Of a stretch of 64,000 nt of DNA, positions 1 through 10,850 are shown piece by piece. The notes under the pieces were generated by a model. That model worked only from the letters and a program-made list of their open reading frames with translations, was not told the origin of the DNA and made no database searches. The translations under genes and the position numbers were made by a program. How positions within the stretch are numbered: position 1 is the stretch's first letter; each line of letters begins with the position of its first letter. Location of the stretch: the NCBI RefSeq assembly GCF_043290135.1, contig NC_134707.1:78944987-79008986 (forward strand), read 5' to 3'. This stretch comes from Rhipicephalus microplus (taxonomy: Eukaryota > Arthropoda > Arachnida > Ixodida > Ixodidae).

Positions 1-142
1 AAAACAACCAGGGAGACTCTTCGACAGGTGGTATGGACCGATACAATTCCAAAGTGGCATCAATATCTAAGATAGGTAGAGCCCGGGCCTAAATAGACGC
101 AGCCACGAGCGCCGAGCCAATTCAGACATAGGGTATATTAAC

Positions 143-800
143 ATGCAGGGTGGTAGGAACAGGCTTAAGTGGGAAGAGATAGAAGAACAGCTAAGAAAAG
201 AGAGGCTGATGGTATACGGTTTTGTAGAAACACATCTCAGGGACATGGAACAACCTCCGAACAATCCGGACTACGTGTGGGAATATTGTAATAGAACAGA
301 AGGCAGCAGAAAGGGGGGTGGTATTGGGGCATTCATTCATAAAAGTACAGACTGGCAAAGGGTCAAGCAGGAGTGCAAGGAACATTTATGGCTAAAAGGG
401 AAAGTGGCAGGTCAAATGACACTCCTTGGTTTCGTGTACTTGTGGACGGGAGCAAAGGCCAGAGAGGAAAACCAGGCAATGGTAGAGTGTATATCAAAGG
501 ACATTCAGGAGTTAGGAAGAGAGTGCGAGATAATTATACGAGACATGAATGCGCACATAGAAGATATGGATGGGTATACCGACCCAACAGGCAAATTGAT
601 CATGGATATGTGTGAAAGGCTTGATTTGATCATTTGCAACAGTACCGAGAAGTGTGAAGGGCAAATAACATGGGAGGTAGGAAGGCTTCAGTCGACGATA
701 GATTATGCACTGATGTCACATAGGATGTATGATAAGCTCAGGGGAATGCACATAGATGAAGGTGGCTCCAGAAGTCTGGGTAGCGATCACAAACGTATCT
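143..800 (+). pseudogene. LINE polyprotein, endonuclease half (broken)
   Basis: The reading frame from the ATG at 143 encodes an endonuclease/exonuclease/phosphatase (EEP) domain that would nick target DNA for target-primed reverse transcription. Visible motifs are VYGFVETHLRD (catalytic Glu region), IIIRDMNAHIED (equivalent of the G-D-x-N motif, with Gly replaced by Arg), and SDHKR at the end (catalytic His of the SDH motif). After SDHKRI the sequence enters the T-rich tail of the inserted LINE, so the frame is cut short. The upstream 140 bases show no clear coding signal. Non-functional because of the insertion and downstream lesions. Confidence 0.8.
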
Positions 801-3800
801 TTATTTATTTATTTTATTTAGAAAATACTGCGGTCACTGAAGACCAAGCAGGTGGGGAACATTACAATAAACAAATATGTAAACATCGAGAAAAAAAATT
901 AAAGGAATAATCAAATTTGCAAGAATACAAAATGGATGATACAATGAATTTAAGAAAAATATAACAGACCATATAAAAATAAATAATAAATAATGGCGAA
1001 AATGGAGTGATGTCTTAAAGCACACAAAAAAAAAAGAATATACACATACGTACAGGAAACGCGTCAACTATTACAAGTACTGAGCACCAACAATCCGAAA
1101 AAGTGATATTGCATGAATACAGAGTATAAACATTATATTAAGCACTAGCAGTACAGAGAAGATGCGCTTATGTCACGGTTGAGATGCTCCGAGCAACGCT
1201 TTCTCGAAGTCATCAGATGAAATGACATCAGGTGGTAAGCTATTCCACTGAATAATTGTTCGGGGAAAGAAAGAATTTTTAAAGGTGTTAGTCCGCGTGG
1301 TGTATGGGAGCAGGTTATGCATATGACGATGCATAGATGCGCGAGGAGAGAATGGTTGTATGTATTTATGGGCAGGAATATTCAGCTTACCATTATAAAT
1401 GGAATGCAAGAATTTCAGGCGTGCGATTCTGCGGCGATCTTCAAGCACAGGAATATCGTTGTCTTTCATTAATTTTGTCGGAGAATCAGATCATTTAAAC
1501 TTAGAAAAAATAAAACGTACAGCGCATCTTTGAACCATTTCAAGTTTTTGAATGTCTTTTTTGTAGAAAGGGTCCCAAACCACTGATGCATATTCAAGTT
1601 TAGGCAAAATATACGCTTTGTACGCGAGCATTTTTAATTTCGGAGGGGCTTTTTTCAGTTTGTGCCTCAGAAAACCAAGCTTACGAGAAGCTGATGCGGA
1701 GACATTTGTTATATGTGCGGACCAAGAAAGTGTGTTTGTAATGGTTACTCCTAGGTATTTATATTCATTTACTTCACGTACTGGTGTTCCTTGGACGTTG
1801 TAGGTAAACGTGAATGGCTGTTTTTTTCTTGTCACACGTAGGAGTACCGTTTTGTCAGAGTTTAATGTCATTGACGACCGAGTACACCACTCACTAACTT
1901 GTGTTAATGCAAGACTTAGATCAACCTGATCTTGTTGGCATGTCACTTTTTTATATACTACGCAGTCGTCAGCGAACAATCGGATACTAATGTTAGACTC
2001 AACCATGTCAGCTATATCATTTATGTATATAAGAAAAAGAATCGGCCCTAAAACACTTCCCTGTGGGACACCTGATAATACCGGTAACGTGTTAGAAATA
2101 TGTCCCCCCACATCAACGTACTGAGCGCGGTTTGAAAGATAAGCCTCTATCTAACTTATGATGAAAGATTGAACATTCAGGTTTCGGAGCTTTATGAGAC
2201 GTTTGCCATGGGGAACGCGGTCAAATGCCTTGCTAAAGTCTAAAAAAATTAAATCAACCTGGCCTGAAAAATCAAGTATTTGTGCGATATCATGAACTGT
2301 TGCAACTAGCTGCGTGCACGTTGATAATTTTTTCCGAAAGCCATGCTGGGCTGGAGACAACAGGTTATTATTTTCAAGAAAATCGGTGATAAAGTGAGCA
2401 ATAATGTGTTCAAGTACCTTGCAGCATGTAGACGTTAGGGGAATTGGGCGGTAGTTTTCCTTCAGCAGGCGATCACCTTTCTTATGCACAGCTACAACCC
2501 TGGCGAGACGCCAGTCATCTGGTAACGTTGCCGTTTTGAGTGATTCAGAGAAAAGAGTGGTTAAAATATGCGATATTGGTTCAGCGTATCGACGCAAGAA
2601 AGAATTCGGTATGCCGTCAGGGCCACCAGATGATTTTTCTTTTACGCCAAGTAACAGTGACAACACACCCTCAAAGCTGATAAAATCCGAATCGGGCAAG
2701 GATGGAACAAGTTCGAGAGTTGTATCTTTTGAAAAAAACACGGAATGAAGATAATCATTCATAATGTTGGAAATTTCTGTTAAGTCAGTAACTACTAAGT
2801 CATTCTCCCTTAATTTTTCTAAAGTTGGAGCCTTATTTCCCAAGTATTGCCAAAATTTTTCCGGATTATTCTTTAAGAAACTCGGTAAGGTCGATGAAAA
2901 ATATTTATCTCGGGATGCTGTTAGTGCGCAAGAAAGTTCAGCTTGAATTTGTTGAATACCATCGGGATTTCTGTTTGATTTCTTTTTGGCGCGCTTTAGT
3001 TTTCGCTTAATGTGTACAATGTCGCGGGTTACCCAGGGATTAGCCCTCCTTGTTTTAACGTGGCGGTCAGGAACAAAAGGTTCTAAACAGTGCAGTACAG
3101 CATGCTTAAAGGATAGCCACAAAGAAATGACATCACTGCGGGGTTCCTGGTCTACAAGCTGCCATAATACATCAAGAATAGACTGATCATCAGCCTTCGC
3201 CATATCTTTTACGGTTTTTGTAACTGTTTTGGGGTGTTGCGTACTATCAGCAAGTTTACAAGTCACCAGTACTAGCTTGTGGTATGATATACCCTCTTCA
3301 ATGGCTACGTCGTACGACGGAATATCTCTGTTAAGAAATACAAGATCTAATATCGAACCATGATTACCAATTACGCGCGTGTTTTTAAGTACCACTTGTT
3401 GCAAGTCGCAAGAAAGCATAATGTCATACAGAGGGCTATCAATTACATTGGCAGTCAGCTTTTGCGACCACTTAATGGAGGGCAAGTTGAAATCCCCAGC
3501 CATTAAAATACGAGGACACTTTAACGACGACATGTGATCGCGTAGCAGTGATAAGAATTCGGGAGGAGAAGACGGGGGCCGATAGACAGCACATAGAACA
3601 AACACGTGGCCCCAGCAGTTTACTTTTAGAAAAAGGCTTTCGTGGTCATCTATTTGCGCAAGTGCGCTGGTGGCAAAACAGTTTTTCAATATTATCGCCA
3701 TGCCTCCACCCCTACTTGTGCGATCGCGTCGAAAGATCTGATACGACGGAGGAATTACATCCACATCACTGATATCACTATGTAACCATGTTTCAGACAC

Positions 3801-3929
3801 CATCGTTATATGCGGATCATATCTGAAAATAAGTTGTTCAAGCTGTTCAGTCTTATTCGCTAAACTTCGAGCATTGAAACTAAGCAGTCTAAGTTCCTTT
3901 GAACGAGTGTGCGTGTGAGGTCATTGATC
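801..3929 (-). mobile_element. Nested CR1/L2-like LINE, 5'-truncated
   Basis: This minus-strand LINE is inserted in the endonuclease region of the outer LINE. Its 3' end at 801-820 is a TAAA-type tail on the minus strand (TTTATT repeats on plus). The coding region is open from about 3903, beginning inside the endonuclease domain (FNARSLANKTEQ), so the 5' end, any ORF1 and the start codon are missing, as in most 5'-truncated LINE copies. A 3' UTR of about 370 bases follows the coding region (801-1172). No long target-site duplication is evident. Confidence 0.85.
1173..3903 (-). pseudogene. CR1/L2-like ORF2 (endonuclease-RT) with two nonsense mutations
   Basis: One reading frame runs the whole length and is broken only by two substitutions. 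A TAG near 2151 replaces an expected Trp (IIS-stop-IEAYLSNR), and a TGA near 1491 replaces an Arg codon, consistent with CGA to TGA at a CpG. Domains in order: EEP endonuclease (SETWLHSD, MAGDFNLPSIKW), RT with SSGGPDGIPNSFLRR, DFSKAFDRVPH (motif A), SGVPQGSVLGPILFLIYIND (motif B) and LFADDCVVY (catalytic FADD), then a C-terminal region ending VISSDDFEKALLGASQP. It lacks frameshifts, so it is younger than the host LINE. The clade call rests on motif style. Confidence 0.85.
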
Positions 3930-6475
3930 ATCAAGCTAAGTTTTGGAAGAGCAGTGAAAGTGGGAAGGAGACAAGATGAGCAACTAGAGGAAAATTTTTA
4001 TGCAGAAAGGCAAATTGAAATAGCCACTAAACAAATTGAGAAAGTAATCACGGAGGATAATAAGACAGTGTGGACATACACGAATCTAATTAGACTCTTT
4101 GAGCTAGAGCTTGCTAAGACACGTGACAAGTCACCCCGGAAAAGAAGACACAAACCCAAAAGTTGGTGGGATGAGGAAGTTAAGAGAGCCATAGCAAAAC
4201 GTCAGGAAGCCTCTAGGGAACACAGACATGCTAAGCAGCGGGGTGAACCGACAGATGATGTTGAAAGAAAATGGGCAACCTTTCTAAGCTGTAGAAGGGA
4301 TGCATCCCTTCTGATCAATGAAAAGATTAGAAGGAAGGGAGCTCAGTGGCTGGCAGAAGTACATAAAAAAAGATAGAAAGGCAGCTGCGAAATTTTGGAA
4401 CCATCTAAACTCCCTAAGAAATGAGACGAGCCTAGAGCAGAGTTTTATAACTACAGCCCAAGGTGCTAGGCTAGAAGGGGACGAAGCTATTGAATATATA
4501 AGAACAAGGGTGACAGAAAAATTTCAACAAAAAAGTACTTTATGCACCACAATAGACAAGGACGAATCAAGTGGTGCAATGGCTCCATTTTCACAACAAG
4601 AGTGGGAAAGGGCTGAGAAAAGGGTTCCTAGTAGTACATCAACAGGCCCAGATGGCATTCCAATTAGGCTGATAAAGACATTAGATCCGAAGTCTAAGCA
4701 GGCATTGAGAGAGGCAGTGAGCACAATAATAATCAATGGTGAAGTTCCCGATGGATGGAAACTTAGCAGGATGAGCATGATCTATAAAGGAAAGGGGGAC
4801 AAAGCTGACACAAACAACTAGCGTCCTATAACAGTGACATCAGTGGTCTACAGGCTGGCGATGCAGATTAGGAAGGAAAAACTGCAGGCGTGGATAGAGG
4901 ATGAGGGGGTGCTGGGGGAACTGCAGAATGGGTTTCGGAAACACAGGAGGTTGGAAGACAATCTGTTCTCACTGACGCAGTGCATCGAAATAGCAGAAAA
5001 GGAACACAGGCCCCTGTGGCTAGCATTTTTCGATATCAAGGGAGCGTACGATAGCGTGGTTCAAGAGGAATTGTGGGGAATACTGGACACACTAGGCGTG
5101 GAACATGTAGTCACTAACCTTTTAAAGGGTATCTATAAAGGTAACAAGGTAGTTATAAAGTGGGAAGAACAGGTATCCAAGCCTGCAGAGGTAAAACGGG
5201 GGCTTAGGCAGGGGTGCCCCCTGTCACCCTTATTATTCATGATGTACCTACAAGGATTAGAGGCAAAATTAGAGGGAAGTAGACTGGGCTTCAACCTCTC
5301 TTTAGTCAAACAAGGAAAACTTGTTGACCAGGCACTACCAGCATTAATGTACGCAGATGATATAGTGCTAATGGCCAACAACAAAGAAGATTTGCAGAGA
5401 TTGATGGACATCTGCGGTAATGAGGGAGATAGGTTAGATTTTAGATTCATTAAGGAAAAATCAGCAGTCATGATTTTCAATGACAACGAATGTAGTGAGC
5501 TTAGAATACAGGAGGTCACGCTAGAGATAACAGATAAATACAAATATCTGGGCGTATGGATAAGCAATGGGACCGAGTATCTGAGGGAACACGAAACATA
5601 CGTGACGACTAAAGGTAACAGGAATGCAGCAGTCGTGAAAAATAGGGCACTGTGGAATTACAATAGGTATGATGTTGTGAGAGGAATATGGAAAGGGGTC
5701 ATGGTTCCTGGGCTGACGTTCGGCAATGCGGTCTTGTGCATGAGATCAGAAGTTCAAGCAAGATTAGAAATTAAGCAACGTGGAATAGGTAGGCTTGCTT
5801 TGGGAGCTCACGGGAATACACCAAATCAGGGAGTACAGGGTGATATGGGATGGACATCGTTTGAGGGCAGGGAAGCTAGCAGCAAGATAAAATTTGAGAA
5901 TCGATTGGATTGAGAGAAATGGGGGAGAGCGTTGGGCTAGGAAGGTTTTCAGCTACTTGTACATGAAGAATGTCGATACAAAATGGAGGAAGCGAACTAG
6001 GAAGTTGACTGGTAAATACTTAGAAAACAGCAGGTGGCCAAACCAAAAAGAACTATCGGTTAAGAAGAAAGTGAAGGAAACGGAGACTGACATGTGGAGA
6101 ATGGGCATGATTAAGAAGTCCGCACTAGAGATCTATCGAACATTTAAGCAGGAAATTGCCAAGGAAAGGATCTATGATAATACTCGTGGTAGTTTTCTAC
6201 TGTTTGAGGCTAGGACGGGAGTACTGCGAACCAAGACATATCGGGCCAAATACGAAGGGGTAGACACAGTATGCAGTGCGTGTGGAGAGGAAGAAGAAAC
6301 TGCCGAACGCTTGATAATGTTCTGTAAAGGGCTTCACCCTATAGTTCAGGATGATGGCGCAGAGTTTTTCAAAGCACTGGGGTTTAGGCACCGGGAGGAC
6401 AAGATAGACTTTAATCAAGTAGACTTAACTAGAAGGAGGTTATCTGATTGGTGGCTAAAGTCAAGGCACGAGTGA
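3930..6475 (+). pseudogene. LINE polyprotein, RT half (broken)
   Basis: This is the continuation of the outer LINE. The frame changes at about 4320-4376, an in-frame TAG interrupts NN-stop-RPITVTS at 4819 (Tyr expected), and the frame changes again near 5890-5913. RT landmarks are STSTGPDGIPIRLIK, AFFDIKGAYDSV (motif A), KRGLRQGCPLSPLLF (motif B) and ALMYADDIVLMA (catalytic YADD). A C-terminal cysteine motif CSACGEEEETAERLIMFC (about 6270-6325) resembles the zinc knuckle of several LINE clades. It has at least one stop and two frameshifts and cannot encode an active protein. Confidence 0.85.
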
Positions 6476-6623
6476 AAATTAAACTCTTCACTGCAAAGTA
6501 CGAATCCTCAAACTCTGTTTTTAAGGAAAAAAATAAATATATTTTTAAGTTCATTAATATTACGGCTTGGTGGCGCTAGCCACCGCCCCATCTAAAGGGT
6601 ACAGTCATATCCATCCATCCATC

Positions 6624-6733
6624 CAGTCTTGTCATGTTCCTTTAATCATTTGAGGCGGTTTTATTGGCGGTTGTGGGTGGGACATATATGTCCCAATGCC
6701 CAACAAAGGGCACACTAAACAAAGGTTAACAAA
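6624..6733. other. Short spacer between elements
   Basis: These are about 110 bases between the LINE tail and the G-rich terminus at 6734. It contains GGTTAAC at 6724-6730; the TTAA (6726-6729) may be an insertion site for the following transposon. No gene is seen. Confidence 0.4.
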
Positions 6734-7110
6734 AGGGGGGACGTGGCAAGTAAAACTAATTTTTTTATAATGTACTGTTTGTGATGAAATTTGGTGTGTG
6801 TATGTCGATTATTGTGAGGATTCCAAATATGAAAACCGTTTTCAAATACCTCTCGTACTTTTTGAGTTGCAAGCATAATTATAATAATTAATGCTCTTCA
6901 CAATTAAAGAAATAATTATTGCTAAATGAAATTATTTTTTCACATTATTATATTCCCAAAGCATCAACTTGTGCAAAGAAGCTATGAGTTGATTTTTATA
7001 GTTCTTGTAACCATAAATAAAATTTCCAAAACATGGATGTTTTGTGCACACATCGCAGTAATTATAAAATGTGTTCTTAAAATTTTAAATGATAAGTAAG
7101 AAGAGAGATA

Positions 7111-7117
7111 AAGCTTT
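7111..7117 (-). promoter_or_regulatory. Poly(A) signal of the Mutator-like transposase gene
   Basis: On the minus strand GCAATAAAGC lies about 50 bases downstream of the transposase stop codon (7170), a normal position for a polyadenylation signal. Confidence 0.5.
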
Positions 7118-7169
7118 ATTGCACTGCTAAAGGCCTTCTGAGCCTAGTGCAAAAAACGGAACGACTCTA

Positions 7170-9397
7170 TCAGTCTTTTTTAGAAAATGACAGATGTTCT
7201 AGCGAAGGTACATAGGCGAAAATCAAGAGTTGAGAAAACTGACTTTGAAAGTTTACTCTTGTTTGCAAGTTCACAACATGCCTAAAACACTCGAATCCTC
7301 CTGGGCAGTAATCCTGAGATGCTGTGGCCTTGGCCTCTGTAGAGCGTAACCCAGTTTTGCACTTCTTTGTCGTGGAACAAGGCGCCTTTTGAGCCCTCTT
7401 TACCCTTTTGGCATCCTTTTCGGCTGCTCGCCGCAAAGAGCAGTCTCCTGGATTGAAGCCCAGTTGAGCAGTGATCTCTTGCAGTGCACTCTTGCAGCCA
7501 TCATTGAAACGGCAGACTGCATCTGCAACTGCACTTTCCACACTGCGAAGGGAGGCGAACTGGCTCTTGGACTGGAGTGACCAAATGACGCTGTTCATAC
7601 TCTCCACAGCGTTCTGGGTTTTTCCCTGCGCACACCTTTCAAGGAGCTCTTTGTTCGAGAGGCGCTTGTAGATTGGCAGCAGTGCCACTCGCACGTGAGG
7701 GGGCAGTTTATGTTTGTGAAGCGGCAGCGGCTCTCCCTTGGCCAATGCCTGATTGTGCGGGCACCAGGAGTCGGTCCCACTTGGGCACAGGTCGTGGTCT
7801 GGATCTTGGTCTGTGGTTGTTACATGGTAATAAGTGGCCATGATGGCCCTCTCCATGCCAGGAACATCGTTGGGGTGGCTCTTAATGGCCCAGCCATAAT
7901 AATTCGTTAACTTCTTTATCAGGCCCTGCGTCAGCCGGCCTTTGCTACCCATGCTCAGTTCTCGGCCTTTGGATTTGTGCTCATCAAGAAGGTTGCGCAA
8001 GGAAGTGCCCATTCTTTTTTTCACATGGTTCACACACTCCTGTTTCTTGATCACCATGTAGCCATACACCTTGTCTTGCGTGAGGGCAAGGTACGTACGG
8101 CTGTCACCGTCGCAGAGCACATTGATGTATCGAAGCTTGTACTTGGTAAACGATCTTTCAAACATGATCCTAGCTGCTTCTACTTCCATTTGGCCTGCAT
8201 TAGCATCGGTGTTCTTTTGGCACTGTGGCTTGTGTTTCTCAAGCCACTCCTCATAGTTGTCGTCACCAGGCTTGGGGCCAACAGCACAGCCTTGGCAGTA
8301 GTTGGACAGGACACAGTGGTCCAAGACCAAGCCTGTGTACAGCTTGATTGACTTCTGTGCCTCCTCATTCACCTCTGTGCCCCCTCCCAATATGACTTCT
8401 GTGCCCCCTCCTCATTCACGTGCCGTCGTAAATGACGTCAATGTTGCCTGGCACTCCTCCTAGGTCCTTGTAAAACGGGACGTTAAACCCCACATATCAA
8501 TAGGTCCTTGTAAATGTCATGCACCTTCTGTGCACTTTCTGCTTCAATGCGGGTGGCAGCTGATGTGGTGGCAGGGTGGCTGTACTTCCTTTGCAGTCTC
8601 TGGTAGGACTTGTGGACCAGTGCTCGATGCGAAATGTCCATCGCAGAAAAAATGTCATTTATGGCAGATTGTTTTCTGCCAACTGACTGCACTGCCCTCA
8701 AAGCACGCACGTTTACCTCAAAGGGGTTCGTTTTTTGTTGCCCGGAGCACCTCGGGGACGACCACGCACTGTTCACTATGCCACAATTGTCACAAAAAAG
8801 TTCCATCCTCGCCGCGAGTCCAAGGCAGTGCGTAGTCTCGAGGCGTATCGACCCTTCGGCGCACTTGTTGCACTTTGCTGACGAAAGCAGACCGTTCAGC
8901 ATCTTCTTATTTACAATGAAGAATGTGGAGTCCTTACCGCCGTCATTTTCATCGTAGCCTTCGTTCAGAAGCTCGAGCTTCCGCTTTGAAGCGGACTTTG
9001 ATGCTACGGCATCCAAAACACCCCGCCTTGTTTGCGCCCGCTGCGCGATTTCTTCACTGCTCGGAATCTGGGCCGAAACTCGCGATAGAATGTTCGACGC
9101 GCGAACGCCCGGAGTTGCAACGGCTGCTGACGCGGTGCCACTGCAATCGGGTTTGCGAAAGCGTCCATCACGGTCGACGGCATCCGGCGGTCCGACATAC
9201 GACGATGTGGCACCTTCCACACTCTCGGCCTCACAACAATCAGCGAAGGGTCTGAGTAGAGGCTCCGTGACGCTTGAAGAGCATGCTTCGTCCGGAACTG
9301 CGACTGGGATGGCAGCAGCAGTCGTCTGCCCTTTGTTCCAAGCTTTCCGACGCTTGCCGTACTTGTGGACGCTCCGGAACTTTTTTTGCGGCAACAT
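7170..9397 (-). pseudogene. Mutator-like (PF20700-type) DDE transposase, interrupted
   Basis: The N-terminal part (9397 to about 8515) and the C-terminal part (8390 to 7170) belong to one transposase of the widespread arthropod 'Mutator-like' family, which Repbase-type schemes may class near Kolobok. I choose the Met at 9397 (MLPQKKFRSVHKYGKRRK) because the longer start at 9532 lies inside a duplicated inverted-repeat arm. Visible are a Cys cluster (CNKCAEGS, CDNCG), the first catalytic Asp in IDVIYDGT, the second in NVLCDGDSRTY, an ECVNH motif, and the Glu in NAVESMNSVIW. Lesions are a 40-bp net insertion (SINE stub plus duplicated target) at 8461-8514, a TGA where DGTW expects Trp (about 8418), and a small rearrangement at 8385-8415. 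Non-functional. Confidence 0.8.
8461..8514. repeat. 26-bp SINE-tail stub with 14-bp target-site duplication
   Basis: TAGGTCCTTGTAAA occurs at 8461-8474 and again at 8501-8514. Between them are 26 bases (8475-8500) ending in GGGACGTTAAACCCCACATATCAA. This matches the 3' end of the full SINE at 20250-20271 (GGGACGTTAAACCCCACAAATCAA). It is therefore a retrotransposition event with extreme 5' truncation. Removing the 40-bp net gain rejoins the transposase frame (HDIYKDLGG...). Confidence 0.85.
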
Positions 9398-9481
9398 AGC
9401 ACCGCAGTATGAGCAAGCACTCAGAAGAGACCACCGATGTAAACAAAGCTTGGTAAAAAAAAGCACGCAAACTATCACAAA

Positions 9482-9763
9482 AAAACTCCCAAGCATTTCC
9501 TTGAGGGTGAACATGGTTAAGTGCGAATGCACGGGGTGATGCTATGAGGGGTATTTATTAATTCGCACTATTATATTTATTAATCACACTATGGTGCCTT
9601 TATGGTGTAATGGTTCCTGGGAATCGCAATTTGATCACACGGGGGAGTTTACGTTAACTGACTGGCGAATGCCAACGGACTTTAACTTTACTCCCCCTCG
9701 TAGCATCACCCCGTGCATTCGCACTTAACCATGTTCACCCTCGGGGAAATGCTTGGGAGTTTT
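9482..9763. repeat. 70-bp inverted repeat around a 142-bp spacer
   Basis: The arm 9482-9551 is the reverse complement of 9694-9763 with three mismatches in 70 positions. The left arm overlaps the apparent upstream extension of the transposase frame; the right arm lies toward the Helentron. The spacer (9552-9693) is AT-rich at one end and holds no gene. It could be a fold-back or MITE-like insertion, or an inverted duplication made when the Helentron inserted. It would form a strong hairpin. Confidence 0.8.
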
Positions 9764-9945
9764 ATTACTGATGATGATGAATAAAGTGTAATTAATGAAT
9801 TTAAGTGTTGTTTGTCATGAAGCATTTGTACACAGATACATTATGTACGAAGTATTATTTATTTACACTTCACAATTTTCGTACGATGCATTAAATGCAC
9901 ACATCGCGAGCGCATCACACACACACACACAAACTACACTACAGA
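9764..9945. other. AT-rich 3' flank of the Helentron
   Basis: This stretch is AT-rich, with a short AC run (about 9916-9932). On the minus strand it is the downstream region of the Helentron. The 3' hairpin terminus of the element probably lies here, but I could not place it. Confidence 0.35.
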
Positions 9946-10850
9946 TTAGCACCTATTCGTGTTATCGTTGTAGCTCACGGTTAGTACCAGCGCTTTGTGA
10001 TCCGAGAAATGTACGGTGAGCGGATCCGGCAAGACGGAGCGAACCGTACAGTTCCTACTGAACGCCAAGTCTATGAAGCCACCGTTGATCGTGGTCGGAA
10101 ACTCGAGAGACAGACACGTCATCGAGTAATTGTTCAGCATGTGGTCAACCAACCAGCCATTGTCCTTTCTAACGTCCACGTTAAAGTCACCTACCACCAC
10201 AATCGGAACCGAGGGACGCGCGCGCACAGACTCACTCTCCATTGCCGCATCCATCTGCTCCAAGACGTCATCTCTCGAGAGATTTGGGGCCAGGTAGACG
10301 GTCACAACCAGGACGGCATCGCCGGAGTAGGCACTGGTGTAGACAGAGGCGTACGGCGAGTTGTCTCTGAGCGGCAAATACACAGGGCATGCGAGAGGAC
10401 GTTGGCGTAGACGTGTACAACCAAGTTCACGCCGCAGTACTCGCCCCGGCTTCCACTCCGGGCGAAGGAGCACGGGTCATCAGTGGGACACGTTCGCGGC
10501 GATGCATCAGGAGCGAGGTCGGCACGCTGTAAGACCAGGAGCTGGGCCCGGTCCTGCTGTCGCCTGAGCTCTTCACTGAAGGGCCGGTAGCGCTTTAGGA
10601 AGACGTCCACTCCACCAGCCCTTCTCTCGGCGAGGGCCCGGGTCACACGATCGTAGCCACTCAGGGAGACATCGGCAGCGCAGTCACCGGAGGAGCGGTT
10701 CCAGGTCTCCGTGAGGCAGAGGAGATCAACTCTGGAGAGTACGGGGTCTTTGGCAACGTCCAGTGCATGCGCCGAGAGAGAGCGGGCATTTAGGAGCGCG
10801 AGCGTGAACTCCCTACAGCCACCCTCGCACACCCTGCGGAAATGCTGGTC
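9946..10850 (-). pseudogene. Helentron C-terminal APE endonuclease domain
   Basis: The last domain of the Helentron protein is related to the EEP endonucleases of LINEs. Motifs are LALLNARSLSAHALD (about 10800), LLCLTETWNRSSG (catalytic Glu), VPIVVVGDFNVDVRK (about 10190) and the terminal HFSDHKALVLTV (catalytic His, about 10000), then a stop at 9946. A frame change near 10300-10470 separates the first and second halves. This domain is not found in canonical plant-type Helitrons, so it supports the Helentron call. Confidence 0.8.

Larger units (their letters stand above)
1..6623 (+). mobile_element. Outer non-LTR retrotransposon (LINE), split by a nested LINE
   Basis: A plus-strand LINE occupies 1 to about 800 and resumes at about 3930. 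The left part encodes an APE-type endonuclease, the right part the rest of the polyprotein with a reverse transcriptase (RT). The reading frame that stops at GSDHKRI (about 799) continues at KLSFG (about 3933), so one element was interrupted by the insertion of 801-3929. The 3' end carries a conserved-looking segment (GGCTTGGTGGCGCTAGCCACC, about 6565-6585) and finishes in a short TCCA repeat near 6610-6623. The 5' end lies at or before the window start. The clade (I/R1/LOA-like group) is not resolved by eye. Confidence 0.85.

Noticed and set aside
9482..9532. Extending the Mutator-like transposase start to the Met at 9532
   Set aside because: The extra 45 codons lie partly inside the inverted-repeat arm and are hydrophobic and unlike the family; the Met at 9397 fits the basic family N-terminus better.
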